Below, piece by piece: positions 1-8,535 of a stretch of 56,188 bases of DNA. How positions within the stretch are numbered: position 1 is the stretch's first letter; each line of letters opens with the position of its first letter. Below the pieces are notes generated by a model. That model ran no database searches, was not told where the DNA came from, and was given only the letters and a program-made list of their open reading frames with translations. The stretch is from positions 1-56,188 of the forward strand of contig JBMHBT010000004.1 in the NCBI GenBank assembly GCA_049890275.1. The letters run 5' to 3'. This stretch comes from UBA7374 sp049890275 (GTDB lineage: Bacteria > Verrucomicrobiota > Verrucomicrobiia > Opitutales > Coraliomargaritaceae). The position numbers were made by a program, and so were the translations under genes.

Positions 1-1080
1 GACTACCACAAGGCCGTCTACCAGGCATTTGTCACCAGCCAGCACCTCGCCGGAGAACTCGCCGCCTACAGCAACCTGACCATCGCCGCCCACAGCCTCG
101 GCAACATGGTCGTCTCCAACGCAATTGCGAAGCACAGCTTCTTGCCTGAGAATTACTATCTCCTAAATGCCGCAACACCGATTGAAGCCTACAACGCCGC
201 TCAAACAGGGAACAGCAGCAATGCGGATATGAACGAGAACATGACCGAGGATGACTGGAAGGACTATCCGGAGCGCCTCTTTGCCTCGAACTGGTATGAC
301 CTGTTTGCATCCGGTGATGCGAGAAGAGAGCTGACTTGGAAAGACCGATTTTCCGGAGTCACAGCTGTAGGTCACAACTTCTACTCGTCCGGCGAGGATG
401 TGGTGGAAAACGCGGATACAGATGAGAGTGTCACATCATCCTTTTGGAACCTCTTCACAAATTGGGTGACGGGCGAGAATGTCGGTACTCATGCCTGGGT
501 AACTCAGGAGATTGCAAAGGGCGGTAAGAATCTCCTCGTGAACGGGGTCTTCGACGAATTGCACGGCGGCTGGGCCTTCAACCGCAACCACAACGACTTG
601 GAGCAGGTCGGGATTCTGAAAAGTCCGGGGCATCCGAATCCGAGACCGCTCTATCGTCAACGCCAGTCGGGTGAAACCTCGGATACGGTTCCGACGGATG
701 AGCAGCTGGCGCAGTTCGGCTTCTTCAAGAGATTTAATGAACTTTGTCTCTATGCACCAATTGATGATGCGAACGCAATCTCCGGAGTCACACAAACGCA
801 GGCACAGGCAAGCACCGCAGCTAGCGATGATGATACGCAGTGGCATCTGTTGGCCGAAGCGATCCCCGCGATGTCTTTCGCGGCGGCTGCTAACCCTGTG
901 GAAGAGATGCAGAGTAACATCGATATGATGGATGAGACCAATGGTTGGCCGGAAGTTCGTCTCAAAAATGCAACTTTAGGGACGGACTGGTTACATAGTG
1001 ACTTTAAGAATGTCTCACTGAACTATGTGCGCCCCATGTATGAGAGAATGATAAATATAGGAGACCTAAATGATGAATAA
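1..1080 (+). CDS. Alpha/beta-hydrolase-like protein, C-terminal part (5' end outside window)
   Basis: The reading frame is open from the first base, so the gene is truncated by the window edge; the ATG at 106 is internal. About 12 codons before it and across it the protein reads TIAAHSLGNMV, a nucleophile-elbow pattern (x-H-S-x-G) typical of alpha/beta hydrolases of the lipase/PGAP1/DUF900 type. It is followed by a Trp/Asp-rich stretch (NWYDLF, LTWKDRF, FYSSGEDV, HAWVTQEIAKGGKNLL) that I do not know from a named family. That same stretch recurs at 2138-2657. The last 150 or so residues are Ala/Gln-rich and then polar, with no membrane segment. The stop overlaps the start of the next gene by 11 bases, so the two are co-translated. 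Role inferred as lipid or ester hydrolysis; the acid and histidine of a triad cannot be assigned. Confidence 0.7.
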   Translation, partial: DYHKAVYQAFVTSQHLAGELAAYSNLTIAAHSLGNMVVSNAIAKHSFLPENYYLLNAATPIEAYNAAQTGNSSNADMNENMTEDDWKDYPERLFASNWYDLFASGDARRELTWKDRFSGVTAVGHNFYSSGEDVVENADTDESVTSSFWNLFTNWVTGENVGTHAWVTQEIAKGGKNLLVNGVFDELHGGWAFNRNHNDLEQVGILKSPGHPNPRPLYRQRQSGETSDTVPTDEQLAQFGFFKRFNELCLYAPIDDANAISGVTQTQAQASTAASDDDTQWHLLAEAIPAMSFAAAANPVEEMQSNIDMMDETNGWPEVRLKNATLGTDWLHSDFKNVSLNYVRPMYERMINIGDLNDE

Positions 1081-2137
1081 ACTCGTCTGTATTATCTCGG
1101 GCTTGCTTTGTGCCGTTCAGATCGGTTGTGCCACTAATCCGTTGGACGGACCCTTAGTAACTCTAAAAGCAACAGTGAGTGACGAGGCTGGAGAACCGAT
1201 TCAAGGAGCGATACTGACAGGAGGTTTTCGAGGCGCGAAAGGCACAGTTGTAAAGTCCGAAACTAACGAGGAGGGATATGGCAGTGTCGCTGCCCACTCA
1301 CCCCTCAGTGTAAACTTACTGATCAACAAGGAAGGGTTCTACGAAAGCAAGTTTTGGAAAATCGATACTTCCGAACCAAGTTCTTTCGGCGAACTCACAC
1401 CTCGAACCCGAACCCGTGATGTGACGCTTCGCCAGATAATGAACCCAGTCCCTTTAATTGCCAAGCACGTGGAGAATATCCAAATCCCGGTCAAAGGCGA
1501 ATGGGTCGGCTACGATCTGGAGATTGGTGATTGGGTCGAGCCGCACGGCAAAGGTAAGCGCAGAGATGTTCTCTTTCGTTACAGCAATGAATTTTTGGGC
1601 TACCGAATGGATGAACCAAAATTGAGTGAAACCATAAAAGTGGCTAAACGACTCACGGAAAATCGTGGTGAAGAGTGGACAGAAGAAAAACAGAAACACT
1701 CTTACGGTAACTGGTCGGGCCGTTTAGAGATCGGCTTCCCTGGAGAGAAAGAAGGCATTATTGCTGTATCTGATTCCAATGGCTATCTCGCTGAGAGTGA
1801 ACTACGTATGCCGCATCTTGCGCCCGAAGATGGCTACGAAGAATCGATTATCTGGAGCGGTGTTCGTAATGGTCAGTTCATGCCTAACAATGGCAACGGC
1901 TTCTTCCTGCGTATCCGTGTTCGTGAGCGCAATGATCAAATCCTCGAAGCGAACTATGCAAAGATTAATCTCCCTCCTTATGGAGCCGTCCATGACGGAC
2001 TGCGCTTCGATCCACGAGGTAAAATCAGTTTTACGTATTACTTTAATCCTGATGTAAACCACCGAAACCTCGAGTTTGACCCCGAAAAAAACCTCTTGGA
2101 AATTCCTGATAGCGATGTGCCTGTCCGTTTACCCTAA
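1070..2137 (+). CDS. Putative lipoprotein with carboxypeptidase-regulatory-like N-terminal domain
   Basis: A 355-residue protein starting at ATG 1070, preceded by the good ribosome site AGGAG about seven bases upstream. The N-terminus is a signal sequence ending in a Cys (VQIGC at about residues 15-19), a slightly non-canonical lipobox, so lipidation is likely but not certain. Residues about 30-125 resemble a carboxypeptidase-regulatory/Ig-like beta-sandwich (VTLKATVSDEAGEPIQGA, followed by TNEEGYG and a TRDVTLRQ end). The rest, rich in Trp, Tyr and charged residues, is not recognised. It overlaps the hydrolase gene by 11 bases. The pairing suggests an envelope partner of the hydrolase, perhaps a chaperone, anchor or protective protein; that is inference from position only. 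Confidence 0.75.
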   Translation: MMNKLVCIISGLLCAVQIGCATNPLDGPLVTLKATVSDEAGEPIQGAILTGGFRGAKGTVVKSETNEEGYGSVAAHSPLSVNLLINKEGFYESKFWKIDTSEPSSFGELTPRTRTRDVTLRQIMNPVPLIAKHVENIQIPVKGEWVGYDLEIGDWVEPHGKGKRRDVLFRYSNEFLGYRMDEPKLSETIKVAKRLTENRGEEWTEEKQKHSYGNWSGRLEIGFPGEKEGIIAVSDSNGYLAESELRMPHLAPEDGYEESIIWSGVRNGQFMPNNGNGFFLRIRVRERNDQILEANYAKINLPPYGAVHDGLRFDPRGKISFTYYFNPDVNHRNLEFDPEKNLLEIPDSDVPVRLP

Positions 2138-2657
2138 GCGTCAGGCAGCCAAATTTGTCGACGCCCAGTGGCACCGACTCTACGCCGCCAACTGGTATGA
2201 TCTGTTTGGCCCGGAAGACAACAGAAGGAAACTGACCTGGAAGGATCGGTTTGAATCCGTTCCAGATAACGCCTACAATTTCTACTCCTCGGGCGAGGAT
2301 GTACTGGAGAACGCTAAGGACGGCGAAACCGTAACCGCCGCCTTGCTCGATCACTTCAAAAACTGGGTGACCGGCCAGAATGCGGGCAGCCACGCATGGG
2401 TCACTCAGGAGATCGCCAAGGGCGGGAAGAACCTTCTGGCCCAAGCTGCCTTCTCCGAACTACACGGCGGCTGGAAGCGCAACGGCAATCAAAGTGACTT
2501 GAAGCAGGTGGGCATAAAGAAGAGCCTCCCGCCCGATACCGACTCCTACCGCCCGAGATTTGCATCCGAAACCTCCGTATCTTCTCAGTCGTGGCTCTGG
2601 CTCCTTGTGGTAGCGGTTGGAGTGATTACGCTTGGGTTGGTTTTAAAGCGCATATAA
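2138..2657 (+). pseudogene. Displaced 3' fragment of a second hydrolase-like gene
   Basis: Directly after the lipoprotein stop, a frame encodes a stretch clearly homologous to the gene at 1-1080: RLYAANWYDLF, RRKLTWKDRF, NFYSSGEDVLENA, NWVTGQN, HAWVTQEIAKGGKNLL, ELHGGW. It matches that protein only from about its RLFASNWYDLF region on and has no hydrolase core, no own start and no ribosome site. A formal ATG at 2076 lies inside the lipoprotein gene in another frame and adds unrelated residues. The end differs from the upstream copy: a hydrophobic segment (SWLWLLVVAVGVITLGLVL) followed by a basic KRI tail, a single C-terminal membrane anchor. I read it as the remnant of an older version of the gene, pushed downstream by a cassette exchange. 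Confidence 0.65.
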
Positions 2658-2705
2658 CCGCGATGAAATATCTCACAGCAGTCTCTGGGGTTCACTTCAC
2701 TGCCG

Positions 2706-4508
2706 TTACGGATCGCCGGTTTCGGCTTCGAATTCCGCAAGGATGGTTTCGACCGGGCGGAGTGATTCCGGGGCAAAGAATCCGTTGATCCGGTGAATCA
2801 CCTGTTGAATGATCCCATCGGGGCAGGAAGCGCCGCCGGTGATCAAAAGGGTCAGCGGCTCCCCGGTTTTCTCGGGTAGGAAGGAGCGGTCGATGTCCTG
2901 CTCTACAGAGCCGCCGCTTTTGTGCAAAGGATAGCTGTAGTGGCGGATCTCACTGCGGGAGAGAATATTGGCTTCCGATTGAATATAATGTGCATTTTCC
3001 CCTAGATGCTCCCGGCACACGTGAAAGAGTTGGAAGGTGTTGGAGCTGTTGCGACCACCGACCACGAGGGCGGCGTCTATCTCCTGACTGAGCGCGCTGT
3101 GCAAGGCGTCCTGATTGACCTGTGTGGCGTAGCATAGGGTGTCGCCCTTACCTTTAGACCAGAGGTGTTGATCGACGTTTTCAGGACCGTATTTCTCCGC
3201 TAGAACTTCGCGTAGGTACTCAATAATGTGTAGGGTCTCATTGCTCAAGAGGGTGGTCTGGTTGACCACGGCGATGCGCTCGAGGTCGCGCTCGGGGTCG
3301 AAACCGCGTGAGTAGAGCCCGGCAAATACACTTTCAAATTGTTTGCGTTTGGCAGAACCGTCCATGCGAATGATTTCGGCCAGGGCTTCGACGTGGGCCC
3401 GGTTGCGAACCATTAAAGCGGGCCCGTGACTGGCACTGTTGGAAAAGGTAGCCTTGGTCTCCTCGTGCTCGGATTTTCCGTGGATGAGGACCGTGTAGCC
3501 TTCGGCAGCGTAACGGCGCGCGGCTTTCCAAACCTTTTCGACCAACATACAGGTGGCGTCGTGGCGACGAATCGGAATGCCCGCACGAATGAGCCGAGCC
3601 TTGTCTTCGTTGGTTGCCCCAAAAGCCGGAATGATCACGATGTCATCGGAAGTGAGCTGGTTCCAGAGTGCATCGGGGTCGTCGTGCCCAACGGCCATGA
3701 CGCCGTCGGCGCGCAGGGGCAGGCCTTTATCGGTCTGTAGGTAGCGGAGCCCGCGGGCGAGGAGATCTTCGTTGACGTAGGGATTGTGGATCAACTCGCT
3801 GAGCATGAAGACGCGACGGTCGGGATAAGCGGCAACCGTCTCATAGGCTCGTTCAATGGCGTTTTGCACTCCGAGACAGAAACCAAAATGGCTCGGTAGA
3901 ATATAGCGTACAGGGCCAAAATCGAGGCGAGCGGGTTGGCCGGAGGTGTTTTCTCGGGTACGGCGCGCAGCTTTAACAACCGAGCAGAGCTGGCTTTGGT
4001 AGAGGGCCTGCGATTGCTCATCTACGTATACTTGGCGGTTGCGCTCCTTGGCCGTGCGAAAACGATAAATATACTGATGCTCCCCTATATCGAGATAAGG
4101 GATTCGATGCAAATGAGGGTTGAGGGCACGGAGGGCCGCTGCGAGCAAGGGGCCGGGGCGATTCAAATCCGTAGCGAATGCTTTTTCCAGCTCATCTAAA
4201 CTATGATAAGCCAGTGATGCCTCTGCTGTAGAGTGGTTCACCCCGACATGCAGGGCATAGTTGCACCCGTTGAATGAAAAGCTGGTAATTCGGTGTGTTT
4301 GGGAAATACCAGACAAACGTTCGGCCGCGGCCTCCGGGCTTTCGTCACCATCTTCCGATTGAACGGCAGACGGTTCCCATCTTTGGTGAGGGATCGGGGT
4401 ACAGCCGATTCGGTAATGCTGATCGAAGAGGAGCAATACCCAGGGATCCGAGGGAGTGTCGGCAGCTGCCTGCGGGTCTTCCTTCGCGCATTTTTTGGGC
4501 GATTCCAT
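2706..4508 (-). CDS. ispH: 4-hydroxy-3-methylbut-2-enyl diphosphate reductase, long form
   Basis: IspH/LytB catalyses the last step of the MEP isoprenoid pathway, reducing HMBPP to IPP and DMAPP with a [4Fe-4S] cluster in the cytoplasm. The three cluster cysteines are visible: C211 in FGFCLG, C320 in DATCML and C562 in GGASCPDG. The segment FDPERDLERIAVVNQTT is typical of the plant/cyanobacterial branch. The protein is 600 residues, against about 310 in E. coli and about 400 in cyanobacteria; the first 200 residues are an extra domain I do not recognise. The start at 4508 gives the full frame; a shorter start within the extension cannot be excluded, but the extension has normal protein composition. 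Divergent from the small gene at 4649. Confidence 0.92.
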   Translation of the reverse strand: MESPKKCAKEDPQAAADTPSDPWVLLLFDQHYRIGCTPIPHQRWEPSAVQSEDGDESPEAAAERLSGISQTHRITSFSFNGCNYALHVGVNHSTAEASLAYHSLDELEKAFATDLNRPGPLLAAALRALNPHLHRIPYLDIGEHQYIYRFRTAKERNRQVYVDEQSQALYQSQLCSVVKAARRTRENTSGQPARLDFGPVRYILPSHFGFCLGVQNAIERAYETVAAYPDRRVFMLSELIHNPYVNEDLLARGLRYLQTDKGLPLRADGVMAVGHDDPDALWNQLTSDDIVIIPAFGATNEDKARLIRAGIPIRRHDATCMLVEKVWKAARRYAAEGYTVLIHGKSEHEETKATFSNSASHGPALMVRNRAHVEALAEIIRMDGSAKRKQFESVFAGLYSRGFDPERDLERIAVVNQTTLLSNETLHIIEYLREVLAEKYGPENVDQHLWSKGKGDTLCYATQVNQDALHSALSQEIDAALVVGGRNSSNTFQLFHVCREHLGENAHYIQSEANILSRSEIRHYSYPLHKSGGSVEQDIDRSFLPEKTGEPLTLLITGGASCPDGIIQQVIHRINGFFAPESLRPVETILAEFEAETGDP

Positions 4509-4648
4509 TCGACTAGGAATACCGATTCACGGGAGTCGGTCAACTATCTGGGCGGGATGATTTTCGAAAGCTGTGGATTGGATTCTACGGTTGCACCGCG
4601 GGCTCAGTTGCCCAATGGTGATCCGCATCTATTCTACAACGGATACCT

Positions 4649-5017
4649 ATGTTCCAAGTCAATTTTAGCGAACAAAGCATGCACGAGCTCAATCAGCTCG
4701 ATACCCGCTCACAGATGCTGTTGGTTGAGGTCGTCAGTAGCTTGACTCAAGAACAGCTGGACCGTCCGAGTGATGAGCTGGGCTGTTTTCACCGGAACGG
4801 AAAAACTTTCTACCGAGTTCGGGCGGGAGAATTTCGTATTTATTTTGAACCACAGGGGGACACCCTGCACGCTCATTACATCTTACACCGCAATACATTT
4901 GCCGACTTTGCCTTTCGCTCGAAGCTGCCGGTAACGGAAGATTTTCTTGTCGAGCAGGAAGATTCTTTTTGGAAGTATCTGGATTCTCTGCGACATAAGG
5001 AAGACAAAGCAGAGTAA
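4649..5017 (+). CDS. RelE/ParE-fold-like small protein
   Basis: A 122-residue soluble protein. The middle reads NGKTFYRVRAGEFRIYFE and then YILHRNTFADF, which matches the core beta-strands of the RelE/ParE fold (the R-x-G-x-x-R-I-x-x-x pattern of the third and fourth strands). The C-terminal tail is charged. No antitoxin gene is adjacent: ispH lies divergently upstream and pssA follows with no gap. It could be a toxin-like domain recruited for another function, or a solitary toxin. The ATG at 4649 is the only reasonable start; its ribosome site is weak. Confidence 0.65.
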   Translation: MFQVNFSEQSMHELNQLDTRSQMLLVEVVSSLTQEQLDRPSDELGCFHRNGKTFYRVRAGEFRIYFEPQGDTLHAHYILHRNTFADFAFRSKLPVTEDFLVEQEDSFWKYLDSLRHKEDKAE

Positions 5018-5878
5018 GTGCCGTTGCCTATGCCTGACCCCAAAGTATCGACCACTGATCCTGTAAAGTATGCTGATTCCGGCGAAGCCAGCCGTATCTA
5101 CCTGCTGCCGAACAGCTTAACTGCGGGTAACCTTTTTTTTGGCTTTCTCGCTATTCTCCGTTGTATTCAGGCAAGTAGTGCGACGGATCCGCAGGTTATC
5201 AGCGAACACTACACGCAGGCGGTTTGGTTTATTCTTTTTTCCGTGGTGTGTGATGCGCTGGATGGACGGGTGGCTCGTCTGGGTGGCCGAGAATCCCTCT
5301 TTGGCAAGGAGTTCGACTCCATCGCTGATATTATTTCCTTTGGGGTCGCACCGGCTCTGATGATGATTTTCCTCGTCTTTACCCCTACGGTGGAAAAATA
5401 CCCCTTTTTTCTGCAAATCAGTTGGCTAATGGGCTTTGTTTATTTGCTTTGTGCTGCGGTTCGTCTGGCGCGGTTTAATGTGCTGACTCATCCAATGATT
5501 CCACCCGCAGCGATTCTCCGGGAGTCGAAAGATTTTCTCGGTCTTCCTGTTCCCGCTGCTGCCGGAATGATCGCTTCTCTGGTATTGGTCCTCAACAGTT
5601 TTGAAATGCGTTCTCTCGCCGTTCTCATACCTCCATTTATGTTAGCGATCGCACTTCTTATGGTCAGCAACATACCCTATCCGAGCTTTAAAGAAATCGA
5701 TTGGAATACCAGCACGCGTTTCCGTACTTTTATACTGCTCATCCTCTGTCTGAGTACTGCTTTTCTCTTCGGCGAACTCTTTTTTGCGCTCCTTTTCTTC
5801 ACTTATATTGTGTATGGGCCATCTCGCTATGGTTACCGAATTTACCGTGCGACAAAGCGACTGAAAAGGAAGGCGTGA
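5018..5878 (+). CDS. pssA: CDP-diacylglycerol--serine O-phosphatidyltransferase
   Basis: A 286-residue integral membrane enzyme that makes phosphatidylserine, the precursor of phosphatidylethanolamine, at the inner membrane. The CDP-alcohol phosphatidyltransferase signature is complete at about residues 78-105: DALDGRVAR, then GKEFDSIADIISFG, giving the D-x2-D-G-x2-A-R-x8-G-x3-D-x3-D pattern. Several hydrophobic segments follow. The start is a GTG immediately after the stop of the RelE-like gene; an ATG four codons later (5030) is an alternative. Adjacency suggests one transcript with the upstream small gene. Confidence 0.93.
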   Translation: MPLPMPDPKVSTTDPVKYADSGEASRIYLLPNSLTAGNLFFGFLAILRCIQASSATDPQVISEHYTQAVWFILFSVVCDALDGRVARLGGRESLFGKEFDSIADIISFGVAPALMMIFLVFTPTVEKYPFFLQISWLMGFVYLLCAAVRLARFNVLTHPMIPPAAILRESKDFLGLPVPAAAGMIASLVLVLNSFEMRSLAVLIPPFMLAIALLMVSNIPYPSFKEIDWNTSTRFRTFILLILCLSTAFLFGELFFALLFFTYIVYGPSRYGYRIYRATKRLKRKA

Positions 5879-6134
5879 ATAAGCTGTGAATAGAAGATCG
5901 AATTACACCAATAGCTTGTGAATGTGAAAAAACTTATTCCCACTGCTCACAATCGTTCCAATCTTTAGACAACTGTATCCACAACTAAAAAATAGCATAA
6001 ACACCTATCTATCAGTTAGATCGACTGTTATTAATCAATTGAACAATGCTTATTATTACGAATGTATAGATAGAGTTAAATAGAGTATTTATATAAGAGT
6101 TGCCAGAGGCGCACAAAAAAACAACAAATGCATC
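5879..6134. other. AT-rich intergenic region with DnaA-box-like sites (candidate oriC)
   Basis: This 256-base gap before dnaN holds no gene. Five sites close to TTWTNCACA lie within 100 bases: TGTGAATAG (5885-5893, one mismatch), TGTGAATGT (5917-5925, two), TGTGAAAAA (5923-5931, fits), TTATTCCCA (5934-5942, one) and GTATCCACA (5975-5983, one). They are followed by about 110 bases of very AT-rich DNA with an 8-bp inverted repeat CTATCTAT (6005-6012) / ATAGATAG (6066-6073). Box cluster plus AT-rich element next to dnaN is the usual bacterial origin layout. dnaA itself is not in the window, and AT-rich promoter DNA can look similar. Confidence 0.4.
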
Positions 6135-7262
<1,128 letters not shown>

Positions 7263-7267
7263 TCGTT

Positions 7268-7281
7268 GGCGTTCGAACGCC
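7268..7281. other. 14-bp perfect palindrome between dnaN and the next gene
   Basis: GGCGTTCGAACGCC is fully self-complementary and sits six bases after the dnaN stop and seven bases before the next start. It can form a short GC hairpin. Only a weak T-rich run (TTCATTT) follows, so it could be a poor terminator, an attenuator, or a structure that masks the ribosome site of the next gene, which has no visible Shine-Dalgarno. Confidence 0.45.
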
Positions 7282-7288
7282 TTCATTT

Positions 7289-8185
7289 ATGCAAGACACC
7301 GTCTATTATATTTTGGTGTCCTTGGCTTTGCTCACAGTTGGACTGCCGAGGATCGGAACTTTTTTTCTTTTTCCTCCAGCACTTGTTCTCGCAAAGTGGA
7401 TTCGTTGGGTACTGTTTTCTGCTATTTTTGCTGTATTAATGGAAACGACGGGCTGGTCTGCACGTCCACAATGGGTGCATCTTATCATTGGCGCCGGTCT
7501 TTGGTTTCTTTTGGAAACGGGCTATAATTGGATTGTTATCGGTGCTTTGAGTCGGAGTCCTCTACCTTTGTTTCCTAAGTTTCGTGAAAATTCAGATGGA
7601 GACGAATGGCCGGCACAAGCTCGCTACATTCGTTTAAAGGATTGGCTGCGTGAAAATAATTACCGAAACATTGCGGCGCTCAAGGCAGAGCTTTTTGAAG
7701 AGAATTATCTACGTGTTTCCATATATGAAAACCGTGAATCCGGGGTACGTATTCAAGTTCTTTTCATCCCCAAAGGAAATAATACATCTAGTGTATTCTT
7801 CAGTATTCATAGTATTGCCGCCGATGAAAGTCGTTTGATTACAGACAATCACACTTTACCCTTCGGTGGCTTCTATCCGGACAATTGGCTTCATCTGAGA
7901 AAACCATTGCAGGGCTCTCTGTCATCTTTGCATCAATTACACTGTAAGCGGGTGGCAAAGATTGGTTTTCAATCAACTAATTTTTCGACTTCTCCTTTAG
8001 AAGAATTAAACAGCCAACAAAGACATCTGGAGAATTTAAATATCCACAATGGAATTATTGTGCCGTTATCCAAACAGGAAGAAGACGGTATGCTGACGGA
8101 GAAGGGACGGTATAGAATTTGGGTCGAAATGTGGCTGATCACCTATTTCGGCAAAGCAAAATCCGTATGTGCACCGAACGCTTGA
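7289..8185 (+). CDS. Membrane protein of unknown function
   Basis: A 298-residue protein that I cannot assign to a family. The first about 90 residues contain two to three hydrophobic segments (YYILVSLALLTVGL, FFLFPPALVLAKWIRWVLFSAIFAVLM, VHLIIGAGLWFLLETGYNWIVIG). The remaining two thirds are soluble and mixed alpha/beta, with a domain beginning near WPAQARYIRLKDWLRE. It follows dnaN in the same direction with 26 bases between them, separated by a GC palindrome. The ATG at 7289 lacks a clear ribosome site. Probably an inner-membrane protein with a cytoplasmic or periplasmic C-terminal domain. Confidence 0.75.
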   Translation: MQDTVYYILVSLALLTVGLPRIGTFFLFPPALVLAKWIRWVLFSAIFAVLMETTGWSARPQWVHLIIGAGLWFLLETGYNWIVIGALSRSPLPLFPKFRENSDGDEWPAQARYIRLKDWLRENNYRNIAALKAELFEENYLRVSIYENRESGVRIQVLFIPKGNNTSSVFFSIHSIAADESRLITDNHTLPFGGFYPDNWLHLRKPLQGSLSSLHQLHCKRVAKIGFQSTNFSTSPLEELNSQQRHLENLNIHNGIIVPLSKQEEDGMLTEKGRYRIWVEMWLITYFGKAKSVCAPNA

Positions 8186-8220
8186 TTCGGTGGATGGCGA
8201 GAAAAACAACCCAATGAGAG

Positions 8221-8403
8221 TTAGTCTCTTAGATTCGTTTTTACACTTCGAGCAGAGCTGGATTGATCCTGGTAACGTTCCTTACAGGTTTCAGAACAGA
8301 AGGTAATGCCCTTTGCTTCAGTAACAAATGGAGTTTTACTGTAACGTAAGTTACGTTTGCAGTGAGCGCAAAACTGAGTGTTGTCTGATTTCGACTGACT
8401 CAT
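8221..8403 (-). CDS. Small zinc-finger protein (TRASH/MYM-like)
   Basis: A 60-residue protein, MSQSKSDNTQ..., with two cysteine pairs: CAHC near residue 12 and FCSETC near residue 36, spaced like a treble-clef TRASH or MYM-type zinc finger (CxxC ... CxxxC followed by KERY). The second pattern, F-C-S-x-x-C, is typical of such metal-binding microdomains. The start at 8403 is preferred over 8415 because the four extra residues look non-coding. The promoter side carries a large inverted repeat that reaches to four bases from the start. Function unknown; DNA, protein or metal sensing are all possible. Confidence 0.6.
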   Translation of the reverse strand: MSQSKSDNTQFCAHCKRNLRYSKTPFVTEAKGITFCSETCKERYQDQSSSARSVKTNLRD

Positions 8404-8406
8404 TAT

Positions 8407-8445
8407 TGGTAGCAATGTTGATTGCTATGATCAACATTGCTACCA
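8407..8445. repeat. 16-bp perfect inverted repeat with 7-base loop upstream of the zinc-finger gene
   Basis: The left arm TGGTAGCAATGTTGAT (8407-8422) is the exact reverse complement of the right arm ATCAACATTGCTACCA (8430-8445), separated by TGCTATG. It lies between the end of gnd (8536) and the start of the minus-strand zinc-finger gene (8403). No T-run follows on either strand, so it does not look like an intrinsic terminator. An operator for a dimeric regulator or a leader hairpin in the small gene's mRNA fits better. Confidence 0.7.
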
Positions 8446-8535
8446 TTGAATCAAGTACAAAATTGTTACAGAACGAATATCTAAACGTACCCCGAGGCAA
8501 TTTATCGGCACGAAAACGGTTCAAATATCAATGGA

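Noticed and set aside
2076..2137. ATG at 2076 as start of the downstream hydrolase-like frame
   Set aside because: The first 20 codons overlap the end of the lipoprotein gene in another frame and have no similarity to the homologous copy; the homology begins after 2138.
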